The notes below the pieces were generated by a model that was given only the letters and a program-made list of their open reading frames with translations, did not search any database and was not told the origin of the DNA. DNA of 64,000 nucleotides, from assembly GCF_015461835.1 (NCBI RefSeq), contig NZ_JACOPX010000007.1, positions 300,403-364,402 on the forward strand, written 5' to 3'. Positions 58,401 to 64,000 of this stretch are shown here, one piece after another (the first letter of the stretch is position 1; each line of letters opens with the position of its first letter). The position numbers and the translations under genes are program-made. The stretch is from Pseudomonas neuropathica. Lineage in GTDB: Bacteria; Pseudomonadota; Gammaproteobacteria; Pseudomonadales; Pseudomonadaceae.

Positions 58401-61400
58401 GTGCCGATGGACCTCGCGGTGATGCTCGGCGACGAGTTGTCGATCGAATACTTGTACCTGCGCAGCCACTTCAGCGCCGAGGCGGTTGCAGGCATTCGCC
58501 AGACCATGGAAAACACCCTCGCCGCGATGCTGGCGGCGCCATACGAGCGCCTCGGTAATTTGCAGCGCCTGAGCGGCGAGCAATGGCAAGCGGCGCAAGC
58601 CTGGAGTGCCGAGCCGACGCACACTCATCAAGCCGCGCTGTTGCCGGAACTGATCAGCCGTCACGCGCAACAGCAGCCGCAGGCCATCGCCCTGCAATGC
58701 GCCGGAATGAACCTGACCTACGCCGAACTCGAGCAACGCGCCAACCGACTGGCGCACTGCCTGATCGAACACGGTGCCGGGCCGGAAGTGGTGATCGGCG
58801 TGGCCTTGCCGCGCTCGCTGGAAATGGTTGTGAGTTTCCTCGCCGTGCTCAAGAGCGGTGCGGCGTACGTGCCGCTGGACATCGACTATCCGCCGGAGCG
58901 TCTGGCGTACATGATCGAAGATTCCGGCATGGCGTTGTTGCTGACCCAGAGCAGCCTGCGCAGCACACTGCCGGCGCCGCAAGGCCTGCTGCGTCTGGAA
59001 ATCGATCACCTCGACGAAAGCCGCTACGCCGACCACGCCCCCGAACGTCGCGTGCAGGAGCAGGGCCTGGCGTATCTGGTCTACACCTCGGGTTCCACCG
59101 GCCGACCGAAAGGCGTCGCGGTGACCCAAGGCCCGCTGAGCATGCATTGTCAGGCCATCGCCGAGCTGTACGAAATGGACGCCAGCAGTTGCGAGCTGCA
59201 CTTTATGTCGTTCGCCTTCGACGGGGCCCATGAGCGCTGGTTGAGCACCTTGTACAGCGGCGGTCGTCTGGTGATTCGCGACGGTTGCCTGTGGACGCCG
59301 GAGCAGACCTATCAGGCGCTGCACGATTACGGCATCACCATCGCCTGCTTCCCGCCGGCCTATCTCAAGCAACTGGCCGAGTACGCGGCGGCCAGCGGAA
59401 TCGCGCCGCCACCCGTGCGCATCTATTGCTTCGGCGGTGACGCGGTGCCGGATCAGACCTTCGAGCAGGTCAAGGCTGCGCTGCGTCCGCAGTTCTTCAC
59501 CAACGGCTACGGCCCGACCGAAACCGTGGTCACGCCGATGCTCTGGAAAGTCCCGGTCAGCCAGCATTGCGAAGCGGCGTACGCGCCGATCGGCCGTGCC
59601 GTGGGCGCGCGCTCGCTGTACGTGCTGGACGAAGACCTGAACCCGCTGCCGCCAGGCTTTGCCGGGGAGCTGTACATCGGCGGCTATGGCGTCGCCCGGG
59701 GTTATCACGGCCGTCCGGACCTGACCTGCGAGCGCTTCGTGCCCAACCCGTTCGCGGCGGGCGAGCGCCTGTATCGCAGCGGCGATCTGGTGCGTTTGCG
59801 CGCCGACGGTGTGGTCGATTACGTCGGCCGTATCGACCATCAGGTCAAGGTCCGCGGCTTCCGCATCGAACTGGGTGAAGTCGAGGCCAGTCTGCGCCAG
59901 TTGCCTTCGGTGACCGATGCACTGGTGATCGCCCGCGACAATGCCTCCGGCAAGCAACTGATTGGTTATGTGGTCACCGCAAGCGGCGAGGACATCGGCG
60001 ATGAACTCAAGGCGGGCCTGCGCGCCTCGTTGCCGGAATACATGGTGCCGGCACAGATCGTTTGCCTCAGTGCTTTCCCGGTAACGCCAAACGGCAAGCT
60101 GGATCGCAAGGCGCTGCCGGAACCGGAATTCAAAACCGAAGAATACGTCGCCCCGCGCAACGAGCAGGAAAGCCTGCTCGCGGACATCTGGGCGCAGGTG
60201 CTGCAGGTCGAACAAGTGGGCATCAGCGACAACTTCTTCGAACTGGGCGGCGATTCGATTCTGAGTTTGCAGGTGATCTCCCGCGTCAGAAACCACCCGA
60301 CGTTGCAGATGGACCTCAAGCTGCGCGACCTGATGCGTTATCAGACCATCGCCGGCATCGTCGAGCAGGAAGCGGCGAAGGAAGGCACGGCACAACCGCA
60401 GACGGACGTCACGCACGTGGCCGCCGAGGGCTTGTTCAATCTCTTGCCGATTCAGGAGTGGTTTTTTGCCGAAGGCATGGCCGAGGCGCATCACTACAAC
60501 CAGTCATTGCTGTTGAGCGCGCGTCAGCCGCTGGACCTCGATGCGCTGGAGCAGGCACTGGGCTGGATCGAGCAACATCACGACTCGCTGCGCCTGCGTT
60601 TCTCCCACGAAGGCGAGCGTTGGATGCAGCGTTACTGCGACCTCAGTGAACAGGGCGAGACGCTGCTCTGGCGCCGCGAGGCGGACAACAGCGAGCAGGT
60701 TGAAGCCTTGGCCAACCTTGCCCAGCGCAGCTTGAAACTCGACGACGGGCCCGTCTGGCGGGTGATGCATGTCGCCTTGCCGGATGGCCAGGCGCGCCTG
60801 CTGGTGGTGATTCACCACTTGGTGGTCGACACCGTGTCGTGGCGAATTCTGCTCGACGATTTGAAAGTGGCCTACGAGGCCTGCGTGCAGGGGCTGCAGC
60901 CGAAACTGCCGATTCGCACCAGCAGTTACCGATCGTTCGCCGAAGCCTTGCAGGCGCAGGCTCCGGTGATTGCCGAGCAGGAACTGGGCTATTGGCTGGA
61001 GCAACTGGATCAGCCAGGCGTCGACTTGCCGTGCGACAACCTGCGCGGCAAAAACCTCGTGCGTCAGCAGGCACAGGCGCGGCTCAAATTGTCCCGCGAG
61101 CACACGGAACAACTGCTCAAACAGGCCCCAGCGGTGTATGGCACGCAGATCAACGACCTGCTGTTGTCGGCGCTCAGCCGTGCCTTGTGCCGCTGGAGTC
61201 AACAACCGTCGGCGTTGATCCTGCTCGAAGGCCATGGTCGTGAAGACCTGTTCGAGGCCATCGACCTGAGCCGCAGCCTGGGCTGGTTTACCAGCATGTT
61301 CCCGGTGCGTTTGCGCCCTGACAGCGACGACATCGGCCAGTCAATCATCAATGTGCAGGCACAGTTGGCAGCGGTGCCGCAGAAAGGCATCGGCTATGGC

Positions 61401-61736
61401 GTGCTGCGGCATCTGGCAGGCGCTGAGGTGTCGAGGCAACTGGCCGGGCTGCCGCAGGCGCGAGTCACGTTCAACTACCTGGGGCAATTCGACCAGAGCT
61501 TCGACGAGCAGGCCTTGCTGGTGCCGGCGCTGGAAGAAACCGGTGACAACTACAGCCTGAAAGCCAATCTGGGCAATTGGCTGGAAATTGTCGGCCAGGT
61601 CTATGACGGTCAGTTGGCCTTGCGTTGCATCTACAGCAGCCAGCGTTATCGCGCCGGCACCATGGATGCCTTGATGAGCGATTACCAGCGTGAGCTGGAA
61701 GCGTTGGTCGAGCATTGCATGGCACGCGCGGGCTGA
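49416..61736 (+). CDS. NRPS 3 (C-A-T-E-C-A-T-C-A-T-E), predicted D-Thr, Ala, D-(hydroxy)Orn
   Basis: A three-module synthetase of 4106 residues with a GTG start after GAGAGGG. Module 4: C (HHIVSDG, 177), A (YTSGSTGKPKG, 653; code DFWNVGMVHK, threonine), T Ser1056, E (HHLVVDG, 1233). Module 5: DCL-type C (1703), A (2167; code DLWNNALTYK, alanine), T Ser2555 (GGDS), no E. Module 6: DCL-like C (HHILMDG, 2758), A (3223; code DGECCGGVTK, Glu239 pocket, ornithine-type), T Ser3614, terminal E (HHLVVDTVSWRIL, 3800). The protein ends inside or just after this E domain; there is no thioesterase domain. Release must be in trans or by self-cyclisation. Confidence 0.92.
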   Translation: MQELIESVGQLSAKQRKALAVLLKQKGVNLFDIAPVFKRTAEEPLLLSYAQQRQWFLWQWAPHSAAYNIPTALRLQGPLDVSALERSVQALIERHETLRTVFSQETAQPLQVVLPAGPFALEIHQLSAELANDADASIQTFVQTQSQKTFDLQHGPLLRAALLQVSPNDHVLVLTLHHIVSDGWSLQVMIEELVQLYAGFNLGHDAGLPALPIQYADYALWQRQWMEAGEQERQLAYWQEKLGGEQPVLELPMDRPRTIEQSFAGASHNLILDPALSNALKAFARQENVTLFVVLLASFQALLHRYSGQADIRVGVPNANRGRVEIERLIGFFVNTQVLKADIDGQMSFVDLLRQVKQTAQEAQAHQDLPFEQLVEALEPGRSLSHSPLFQVMFNHQAERRASVETRLNGLSIEPLEWQSQTAQFDLTLNTTEQAHGIEAVLKYATDLFDAATIERLAQHWNALLQAIVAAPTQRIGQLPMLDAGQQQQLLAQWNPERIEQPLGQCIHQAIEAQAERYPDAIAVTYDGQRLTYAGLNRRANQWAHALIARGVGPDVRVGVAVERSLDMIVAILAVLKAGGAYVPLDPGYPDDRLSYMIADSGIELLLTQGHLLAQLPVPPGLACLDLNQALEPGNETNPLCLTTPDSLAYVIYTSGSTGKPKGALLPHGNVMRLFSATEHWFDFGPQDSWTLFHSYAFDFSVWEIFGALLYGGKLVVVPHDISRSPEDFYTLLCDENVTVLNQTPSAFKPLMQVASESSRNNALRYVVFGGEALEVQSLRPWFERFGDRAPTLINMYGITETTVHVTYRPLSMADLEQSHSSPIGEPIVDLSWYLLDSSLNLVPQGCIGELYIAGAGLARGYLNQAGMTATRFVPDPFNPQAGERLYRTGDLARLRGDGVIEYIGRIDHQVKIRGFRIELGEIEAQLLKHAEVREAVVLAVDGISGQQLATWIVANEVLDAEGQGALRDSIKAHLRETLPDYMVPVSWAFLERLPLTANGKLDRKQLPHPEVAQVQEVYAAPRNELEQRLAEIWQDVLKVERVGLNDNFFELGGDSIISIQVVSRARQAGIRFSPKDIFQHQTVQRLATVAQQSDAVQMQQGEVLGDALLTPIQHYFFNSDIPARHHWNQSILLTPATALHAAPLEQALVQLQHHHDALRLRYRQTNAGWQQSHAPADQAQGLLRTVTLDDSAALPALCLDLQRSLDLLDGPLIRAALVDLPDASQRLLLVIHHLVVDGVSWRILLEDLQSAYQQLSSGQAVRLPAKTSAFKDWGERLQAHARSAELESELDYWRGQLREMSVELPLDNPQGQLSNRFERSVDTRLDAERTRQLLQQAPAVYRTQVNDLLLTALARVLCQWTNTDSALVQLEGHGREDLFDDVDLSRTVGWFTSMFPVRLTPDASLETSIKGIKEQLRAIPNKGIGYGLLRHLGSAESQGVLNELAQPKVTFNYLGQFDNNFDEHALWVPATEDKGAGQDENAPMANWLTIDGRVYQGQLSLTWTYSGDVFEEATINALARAYEVALGELIDHCLSHPSGGLTPSDVPLAGLSQAHLDSLPIAAQRIEDIYPLAPMQQGILFHSLYDADASAYVYQMLLDIDGLDVARFQQAWQRVVDRHEVLRAGFIWGRDGLDAPLQVINRQLTLEMPEVDVRGVVDLPAVLEARAQADRERGFDLQNPPLLRLCLLRTADDRHRLIFTCHHILMDGWSNSRMFGEVLQDYAGQPVPSAQGRYRDFLVWLQGQDKAGAEAFWRGQLAALDEPTRLASACHGRTVPGPGKQMHRLHFNQAFTQRLNGFSRQQQVTLNSLVQAAWLLVLQRYTGQATVAFGATVSGRPVDLPGIEQQLGLFINTLPVIASPQATLSVGDWVRSVQDKNLLLRDYEQTPLQDIQRLAQLSGEALFDTLLVFENYPVSEALEANPGGLRFAGLEHREQTNYGLTLIAGASDVLNLDFNYLTEHFAERSVLGLAGHLEEVLRQFIEAPQRLLGEIGLLPLAERQTLAQWNDHQAAYPAERLIPQSFERRVAAHPQALALSHAGVTLSYAELNQRANQLAHHLVALGVGAEIRVGVAMPRSAELVIALMAVLKAGGTYVPLDPDYPADRVAYMLDDSQAKVLLTQQSLLAQLPQTDAQVVLVEAGGAAFAEQPADNLPARGDSANLAYVIYTSGSTGKPKGVAIAHRNVQALIHWSAEVYSEDDLQGVLASTSVCFDLSVWEIFVTLARGGSIVMARNALELPDLPERDQVRLINTVPSAIAALQRTGQIPPGVRIINLAGEPLKQSLVDTLYRETAVARVYDLYGPSEDTTYSTCTRRELGGQANIGRPLVNTTAYMLDGQLQQAPLGVAAELYLAGDGITRGYLFRPGLTAERFVPNPFSSSGERMYRTGDLTRFSDDGRIEYVGRIDHQVKVRGFRIELGEIEARLLAQDSVREGVVLAVDGHSGQQLVAYVVPSDSSLSLEQLDDLSETLQAALKAHLPDYMVPTQWLFLEQLPLTPNGKLDRKALPAADVSQSQREYLAPSTPLEQQLAEVWQDILKIERVGVTDNYFALGGDSIISIQLVSRARQQGIRFTPKDLFQQQTVQKLAAVVALESSTDEAPVDYSLARLDQAQLDALPVPADQIEDVYPLSPMQEGMLFHTLSDNGSSLYVQQVSLPIKGLDVERFRQAWEFVIARQAILRTSFHWQDGLAKPLQVVHRHAPLQMQVLDWRDRETSEELIAEFASADRALGFNLADARLLRVTLLRLSDDQYQMIWTSHHILMDGWSSSRLFGEVLQYYAKGEIIGENGRYRDFIAWLQAQDQDAQELFWKARLAAVNEPTALSQAMHPRHSADIAGHDAIYSNWDKAQTARLLQFCRDLRITPNTLIQGAWLLLLQRYTGQQTVTFGATVSGRPESLANVGNMLGLFINTLPIIQTPQADQRLADWLGEVQAYNLDIRDYSQAPLADVQRWSSLGGQALFDSIVVFENFPIDDRLQEDNDTDLTFGKSIGHGVTNVPMDLAVMLGDELSIEYLYLRSHFSAEAVAGIRQTMENTLAAMLAAPYERLGNLQRLSGEQWQAAQAWSAEPTHTHQAALLPELISRHAQQQPQAIALQCAGMNLTYAELEQRANRLAHCLIEHGAGPEVVIGVALPRSLEMVVSFLAVLKSGAAYVPLDIDYPPERLAYMIEDSGMALLLTQSSLRSTLPAPQGLLRLEIDHLDESRYADHAPERRVQEQGLAYLVYTSGSTGRPKGVAVTQGPLSMHCQAIAELYEMDASSCELHFMSFAFDGAHERWLSTLYSGGRLVIRDGCLWTPEQTYQALHDYGITIACFPPAYLKQLAEYAAASGIAPPPVRIYCFGGDAVPDQTFEQVKAALRPQFFTNGYGPTETVVTPMLWKVPVSQHCEAAYAPIGRAVGARSLYVLDEDLNPLPPGFAGELYIGGYGVARGYHGRPDLTCERFVPNPFAAGERLYRSGDLVRLRADGVVDYVGRIDHQVKVRGFRIELGEVEASLRQLPSVTDALVIARDNASGKQLIGYVVTASGEDIGDELKAGLRASLPEYMVPAQIVCLSAFPVTPNGKLDRKALPEPEFKTEEYVAPRNEQESLLADIWAQVLQVEQVGISDNFFELGGDSILSLQVISRVRNHPTLQMDLKLRDLMRYQTIAGIVEQEAAKEGTAQPQTDVTHVAAEGLFNLLPIQEWFFAEGMAEAHHYNQSLLLSARQPLDLDALEQALGWIEQHHDSLRLRFSHEGERWMQRYCDLSEQGETLLWRREADNSEQVEALANLAQRSLKLDDGPVWRVMHVALPDGQARLLVVIHHLVVDTVSWRILLDDLKVAYEACVQGLQPKLPIRTSSYRSFAEALQAQAPVIAEQELGYWLEQLDQPGVDLPCDNLRGKNLVRQQAQARLKLSREHTEQLLKQAPAVYGTQINDLLLSALSRALCRWSQQPSALILLEGHGREDLFEAIDLSRSLGWFTSMFPVRLRPDSDDIGQSIINVQAQLAAVPQKGIGYGVLRHLAGAEVSRQLAGLPQARVTFNYLGQFDQSFDEQALLVPALEETGDNYSLKANLGNWLEIVGQVYDGQLALRCIYSSQRYRAGTMDALMSDYQRELEALVEHCMARAG

Positions 61737-61760
61737 TCGCCACGCGTTCAGTCATCTTCG

Positions 61761-61790
61761 GGGGCGCTGCCGCGGCGCGCCCCTTTTTTT
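61761..61790 (+). terminator. Intrinsic terminator after NRPS 3
   Basis: A 7-bp stem GGGGCGC / GCGCCCC followed at once by seven T. It lies between NRPS 3 and the hydrolase gene. Confidence 0.85.
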
Positions 61791-61811
61791 GCCGATACAA
61801 GGATTTTAGCG

Positions 61812-62768
61812 ATGTCGTTACACCCTGATCTGGAAGCCTTCCTCGATCTGGCCCAAGACAGCCAGGACGCCGGCCTGCCGGCCATGCACCAAATGACCCC
61901 GAGCGAAGCCCGCGCGACTTTCGAGCAGACCACGGCGCAACTGCGCTGGGCGGCGCCTGAAGACGTGTTGGTCAGCAAAATCGACACGTTGGCACGCGAT
62001 GGTGCGCCGCTGGCACTGCGCCTGTATCGCCCCAACGCTGCGGTCTCACCGATGCCGGTGCTGGTGTATTTCCATGGTGGCGGTTTTGTTGTCGGCAGCC
62101 TCGATTCTCACGACGGTGTGTGCCGCGAGTTTTGTCAGCGCACGCCGTGTGCGGTGTTGTCGGTCGGCTATCGACTGGCCCCGGAGCATCGTTTTCCAAC
62201 GGCGCTGGAGGATGGCGAAGACGCTTTGTCATGGTTGGCGGAAAACGCTGTGAGCCTTGGCCTTGATACCACGCGTGTGGCGTTTGGTGGCGATAGTGCC
62301 GGCGCGACGTTGGCCACGGTGCTGGCGCTGCAGGCGGTGGTGCAACCGCACACTGTGGCCATCGCACCCAAGGCACAGTTGTTGTGCTATCCGGTGACCG
62401 ATGCATCGCGCGTGCACGATTCGCGGTTGTTGTTCAGCGAGGGATATTTGTTGGAGAGCGATACGCTTGACTGGTTTTATCAGCATTACGCCCGCAGTCC
62501 GCAAGATTATCTGGATTGGCGCTTTTCGCCGTTGTTGGCGGAGGATCTGCAGGGGGTGGCGCCGGCGATTGTGTTGTTGGCGGGTTTTGATCCGTTGCTT
62601 GATGAGGGGCAGGCTTACGCTGATAAGTTGCGGGGGCAGGGGGTGAGTGTTGAGGTTGAGCATTGTCCGGGGCTGACGCATGATTTGCTGCGGATGGCTT
62701 CGGTGATGCCTGATGTATTGCGGGTGCATGAACGCCTGAGCCGGGCGTTGGCGGGGGTGTTGGGGTGA
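61812..62768 (+). CDS. HSL-family alpha/beta hydrolase (esterase)
   Basis: A 318-residue hormone-sensitive-lipase-family hydrolase. Oxyanion motif HGGGFVVGS, nucleophile elbow GGDSAGATLA (Ser), Asp in GFDPLLDEG and His in PGLTHDLLRM form a complete catalytic set. No signal peptide. AAGGA precedes the ATG. It lies 75 bases after NRPS 3 in the same direction, but a strong terminator intervenes and no IS box is seen. It could act on the NRPS product (release or maturation), which would suit a synthetase lacking a thioesterase domain, or it may be an unrelated esterase. Confidence 0.85.
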   Translation: MSLHPDLEAFLDLAQDSQDAGLPAMHQMTPSEARATFEQTTAQLRWAAPEDVLVSKIDTLARDGAPLALRLYRPNAAVSPMPVLVYFHGGGFVVGSLDSHDGVCREFCQRTPCAVLSVGYRLAPEHRFPTALEDGEDALSWLAENAVSLGLDTTRVAFGGDSAGATLATVLALQAVVQPHTVAIAPKAQLLCYPVTDASRVHDSRLLFSEGYLLESDTLDWFYQHYARSPQDYLDWRFSPLLAEDLQGVAPAIVLLAGFDPLLDEGQAYADKLRGQGVSVEVEHCPGLTHDLLRMASVMPDVLRVHERLSRALAGVLG

Positions 62769-62793
62769 TCATTTTCTTGGTTGGTTTTGGGGG

Positions 62794-63115
62794 CATATCC
62801 GTTGCTGCGGTAACGGCGGCTTAGGGTTCCGCCCTTACGGCGGGTCACTTTGTCCAGACGCCGAAAAAGTAACCAAAAAGGCTTGCTCCTACGTGCGGCC
62901 CGCTCGCTGGGGCTCGGGGTTCCTTCGCTGCGGGATCGATCCGGGCGCAGCGCCTACGGTTTGCTTCGCTGCACCTCCTCTCGCTGTGTTTGGCTTCGCC
63001 AAACGGTCGCTGCGCTCCCACGCCCGGATCAATCCCTCCACTCAGCCTTCCGACGTCGCCTTACAGATCAAGATCAAGAGCAGGCGAGCTGACACTCGGC
63101 CTATTGAGTGGTGAG
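62794..63115. repeat. Long dispersed repeat, copy 2
   Basis: Direct copy of 24411-24745. The segment from GGATCGATCCGGGCGCAGCG to ACACTCGGCCTATTGAGTGG is identical in both. The following C-rich module (CCCCTCATCGGAACGCCGCC...) is also shared, so the repeated unit extends to about 63430 in diverged form. Confidence 0.87.
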
Positions 63116-63420
63116 GAGCAACAGCGTGTTCGGCTTTGGATTGGTGTTGGATTCACCCCTCATCGGAACGCCGCCCGCCCAGCCCTCTCCCGAGGGAGAG
63201 GGAGCCGATTTTTGGGCTTTTCAAAATCTGAGTTCGACGCGGTATCGCATGTCGGCGAAGCTTTCCCGAACATCTCAGTCAGTCCCCTCTTTCTTGGGGG
63301 GTGAGGGGCTGATTTGTTTGCTTTTTAGAGCCTGAGTTCAGCGCGGTATCGCATGTCGGCGTAGCTCGCCCGATCACCTCGATCAATCCCCTCTCCCTCC
63401 GGGAGAGGGCTAGGGTGAGG

Positions 63421-63526
<106 letters not shown>

Positions 63527-63529
63527 TTT

Positions 63530-63810
63530 TTGCCCCTTCGGCAGGCCGAGCGGAGGTGTTCATCCGGGGGGTAGGCGCGCAGCGCCGTTCGACGAAGTCG
63601 AACACATCGAGAGGAGGTGCAGCGAAGCCAACCGTAGGCGATGCCCCCGGATGGACACCGTAGCGAGGGAACACTGAGCCTCAGCGAAGTGCCGTACGCC
63701 GGGGCAAAGCCTTTTGGGTTACCTTTTCGGCGTTTGGAAAAGGTAACTCGCTGTAAGAGCGAAACCGCCAGCGGCACCACCCGCAGCAACGGATATGCCC
63801 CCAAAACCCA
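63530..63810. repeat. Inverted relative of the long dispersed repeat
   Basis: Read on the minus strand it has GCATATCCGTTGCTGCGGGT, GGCGGTTTCGCTCTTACAGC, a GGTTACCTTTTCC segment and GGCTTCGCTGCACCTCCTCT, in the same order as the two direct copies, but with more differences. Confidence 0.75.
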
Positions 63811-63849
63811 AAGAGCATGGTCGGCCCGAAGGCCGCCAAGACCAACAGG

Positions 63850-64000
63850 ATCGAGTAGGAGGCGGATTCACATCCGCCGTCCTCTCACACCACCGTACAT
63901 ACGGTTCCGTATACGGCGGTTCAAGTTATGCGGTTAAGCCGGTTTATCGTATCCAGTATCGAGACCAGTCCGAGTCGATCCCACAGCTTCTTCGGCAGCG
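63850..64000 (-). mobile_element. Group II intron, 3' end (partial)
   Basis: On the minus strand a 34-nt domain V-like hairpin (GAACCGCCGTATACGG...CCGTATGTACGGTGGT, 63889-63922) is followed by a domain VI-like stem (GGCGGATGTGAATCCGCC) and ends CTACTCGAT at 63850, a usual bacterial group II intron terminus. The intron continues beyond the right window edge. It sits next to the inverted dispersed repeat and a hairpin (GGCGGCCTTCGGGCC) in its 3' flank. Confidence 0.68.
63921..64000 (-). CDS. Group II intron reverse transcriptase/maturase, C-terminal end (partial)
   Basis: The last 25 codons or so of a frame open at the right edge: LPKKLWDRLGLVSILDTINR and then LNRIT before TGA. The stop overlaps the start of the domain V hairpin, where such genes usually end. 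Too little is visible to confirm the protein from its own sequence; the call rests on the adjacent intron structure. Confidence 0.5.
   Translation of the reverse strand, partial: LPKKLWDRLGLVSILDTINRLNRIT

Noticed and set aside
55317..60494. Very long open frame on the minus strand opposite NRPS 3 (1725 codons), with similar ones opposite NRPS 1 and 2
   Set aside because: High-GC coding DNA leaves the antisense frame open. The translations show no domain motifs and are rich in Gln, His and Arg in the way of shadow frames, while the plus strand has complete NRPS motifs.
36239..61736. Lipopeptide biosynthesis cluster as an alternative to pyoverdine
   Set aside because: The first C domain is LCL-like, not a lipo-initiation type; there is no tandem TE; and PvdS promoters, a SyrP-like hydroxylase and the Lys-Asp-Ala-Thr-Ala-Orn order fit a siderophore better.

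Overview
The window is chromosomal DNA of a fluorescent pseudomonad, most likely of the Pseudomonas fluorescens group. Reasons: high GC; the gene order dnaX-ybaB-recR, apt-anr-hemN, ccoSIHG-ccoPQON-ccoPQON-aer, which is the order I know from Pseudomonas; many REP-like palindromes typical of this group; and pyoverdine-type biosynthesis genes under PvdS-type promoters.

Left third (1-28.5 kb). The end of dnaX, ybaB, a medium-chain oxidoreductase, recR and an acyl-CoA dehydrogenase are followed by apt and a block for low-oxygen life: anr (oxygen sensor-regulator), hemN (anaerobic haem synthesis), the cbb3 oxidase assembly genes ccoS, ccoI, ccoH and ccoG, two complete cbb3 oxidase operons (ccoNOQP, called 1 and 2) and the aerotaxis receptor aer. 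Anr-box-like palindromes sit upstream of hemN (perfect), ccoG, ccoN1 and ccoN2. An AT-richer accessory insert (a secreted metallophosphoesterase and a VapBC-type toxin-antitoxin pair) separates ccoG from the first oxidase operon. Before aer lies a tandem duplication of a small DUF6124-type gene. Each copy has a roughly 340-nt leader whose predicted RNA stems differ by compensatory changes.

Middle (28.5-36.2 kb). Ordinary metabolic and housekeeping genes: a CPBP-type membrane protease, an isonitrile hydratase divergent from a GlxA-type regulator, a hypothetical gene, a GH15 glycosidase coupled to an SDR dehydrogenase, and an MFS transporter, separated by palindromic repeats.

Right (36.2-62.8 kb). 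A pyoverdine side-chain locus: a type II thioesterase (PvdG-like), a SyrP/TauD-like aspartate beta-hydroxylase, and three NRPSs of 1133, 2607 and 4106 residues with six modules. Specificity codes read from the sequence give Lys - (D)-Asp, presumably hydroxylated - Ala - (D)-Thr - Ala - (D)-(hydroxy)Orn. Two IS-box promoters (TAATT/TAAAT-N16-CGT) precede the thioesterase and the first NRPS. The last NRPS ends in an epimerization domain with no thioesterase domain; a separate HSL-family hydrolase follows after a terminator. The chromophore synthetase (PvdL) is not in this window.

Right edge (62.8-64 kb). No ordinary gene: a long dispersed repeat nearly identical to one at 24.4 kb, a hexanucleotide tandem repeat, an inverted relative of the dispersed repeat, and what looks like the 3' end of a group II intron with the last codons of its reverse transcriptase, cut by the window end.
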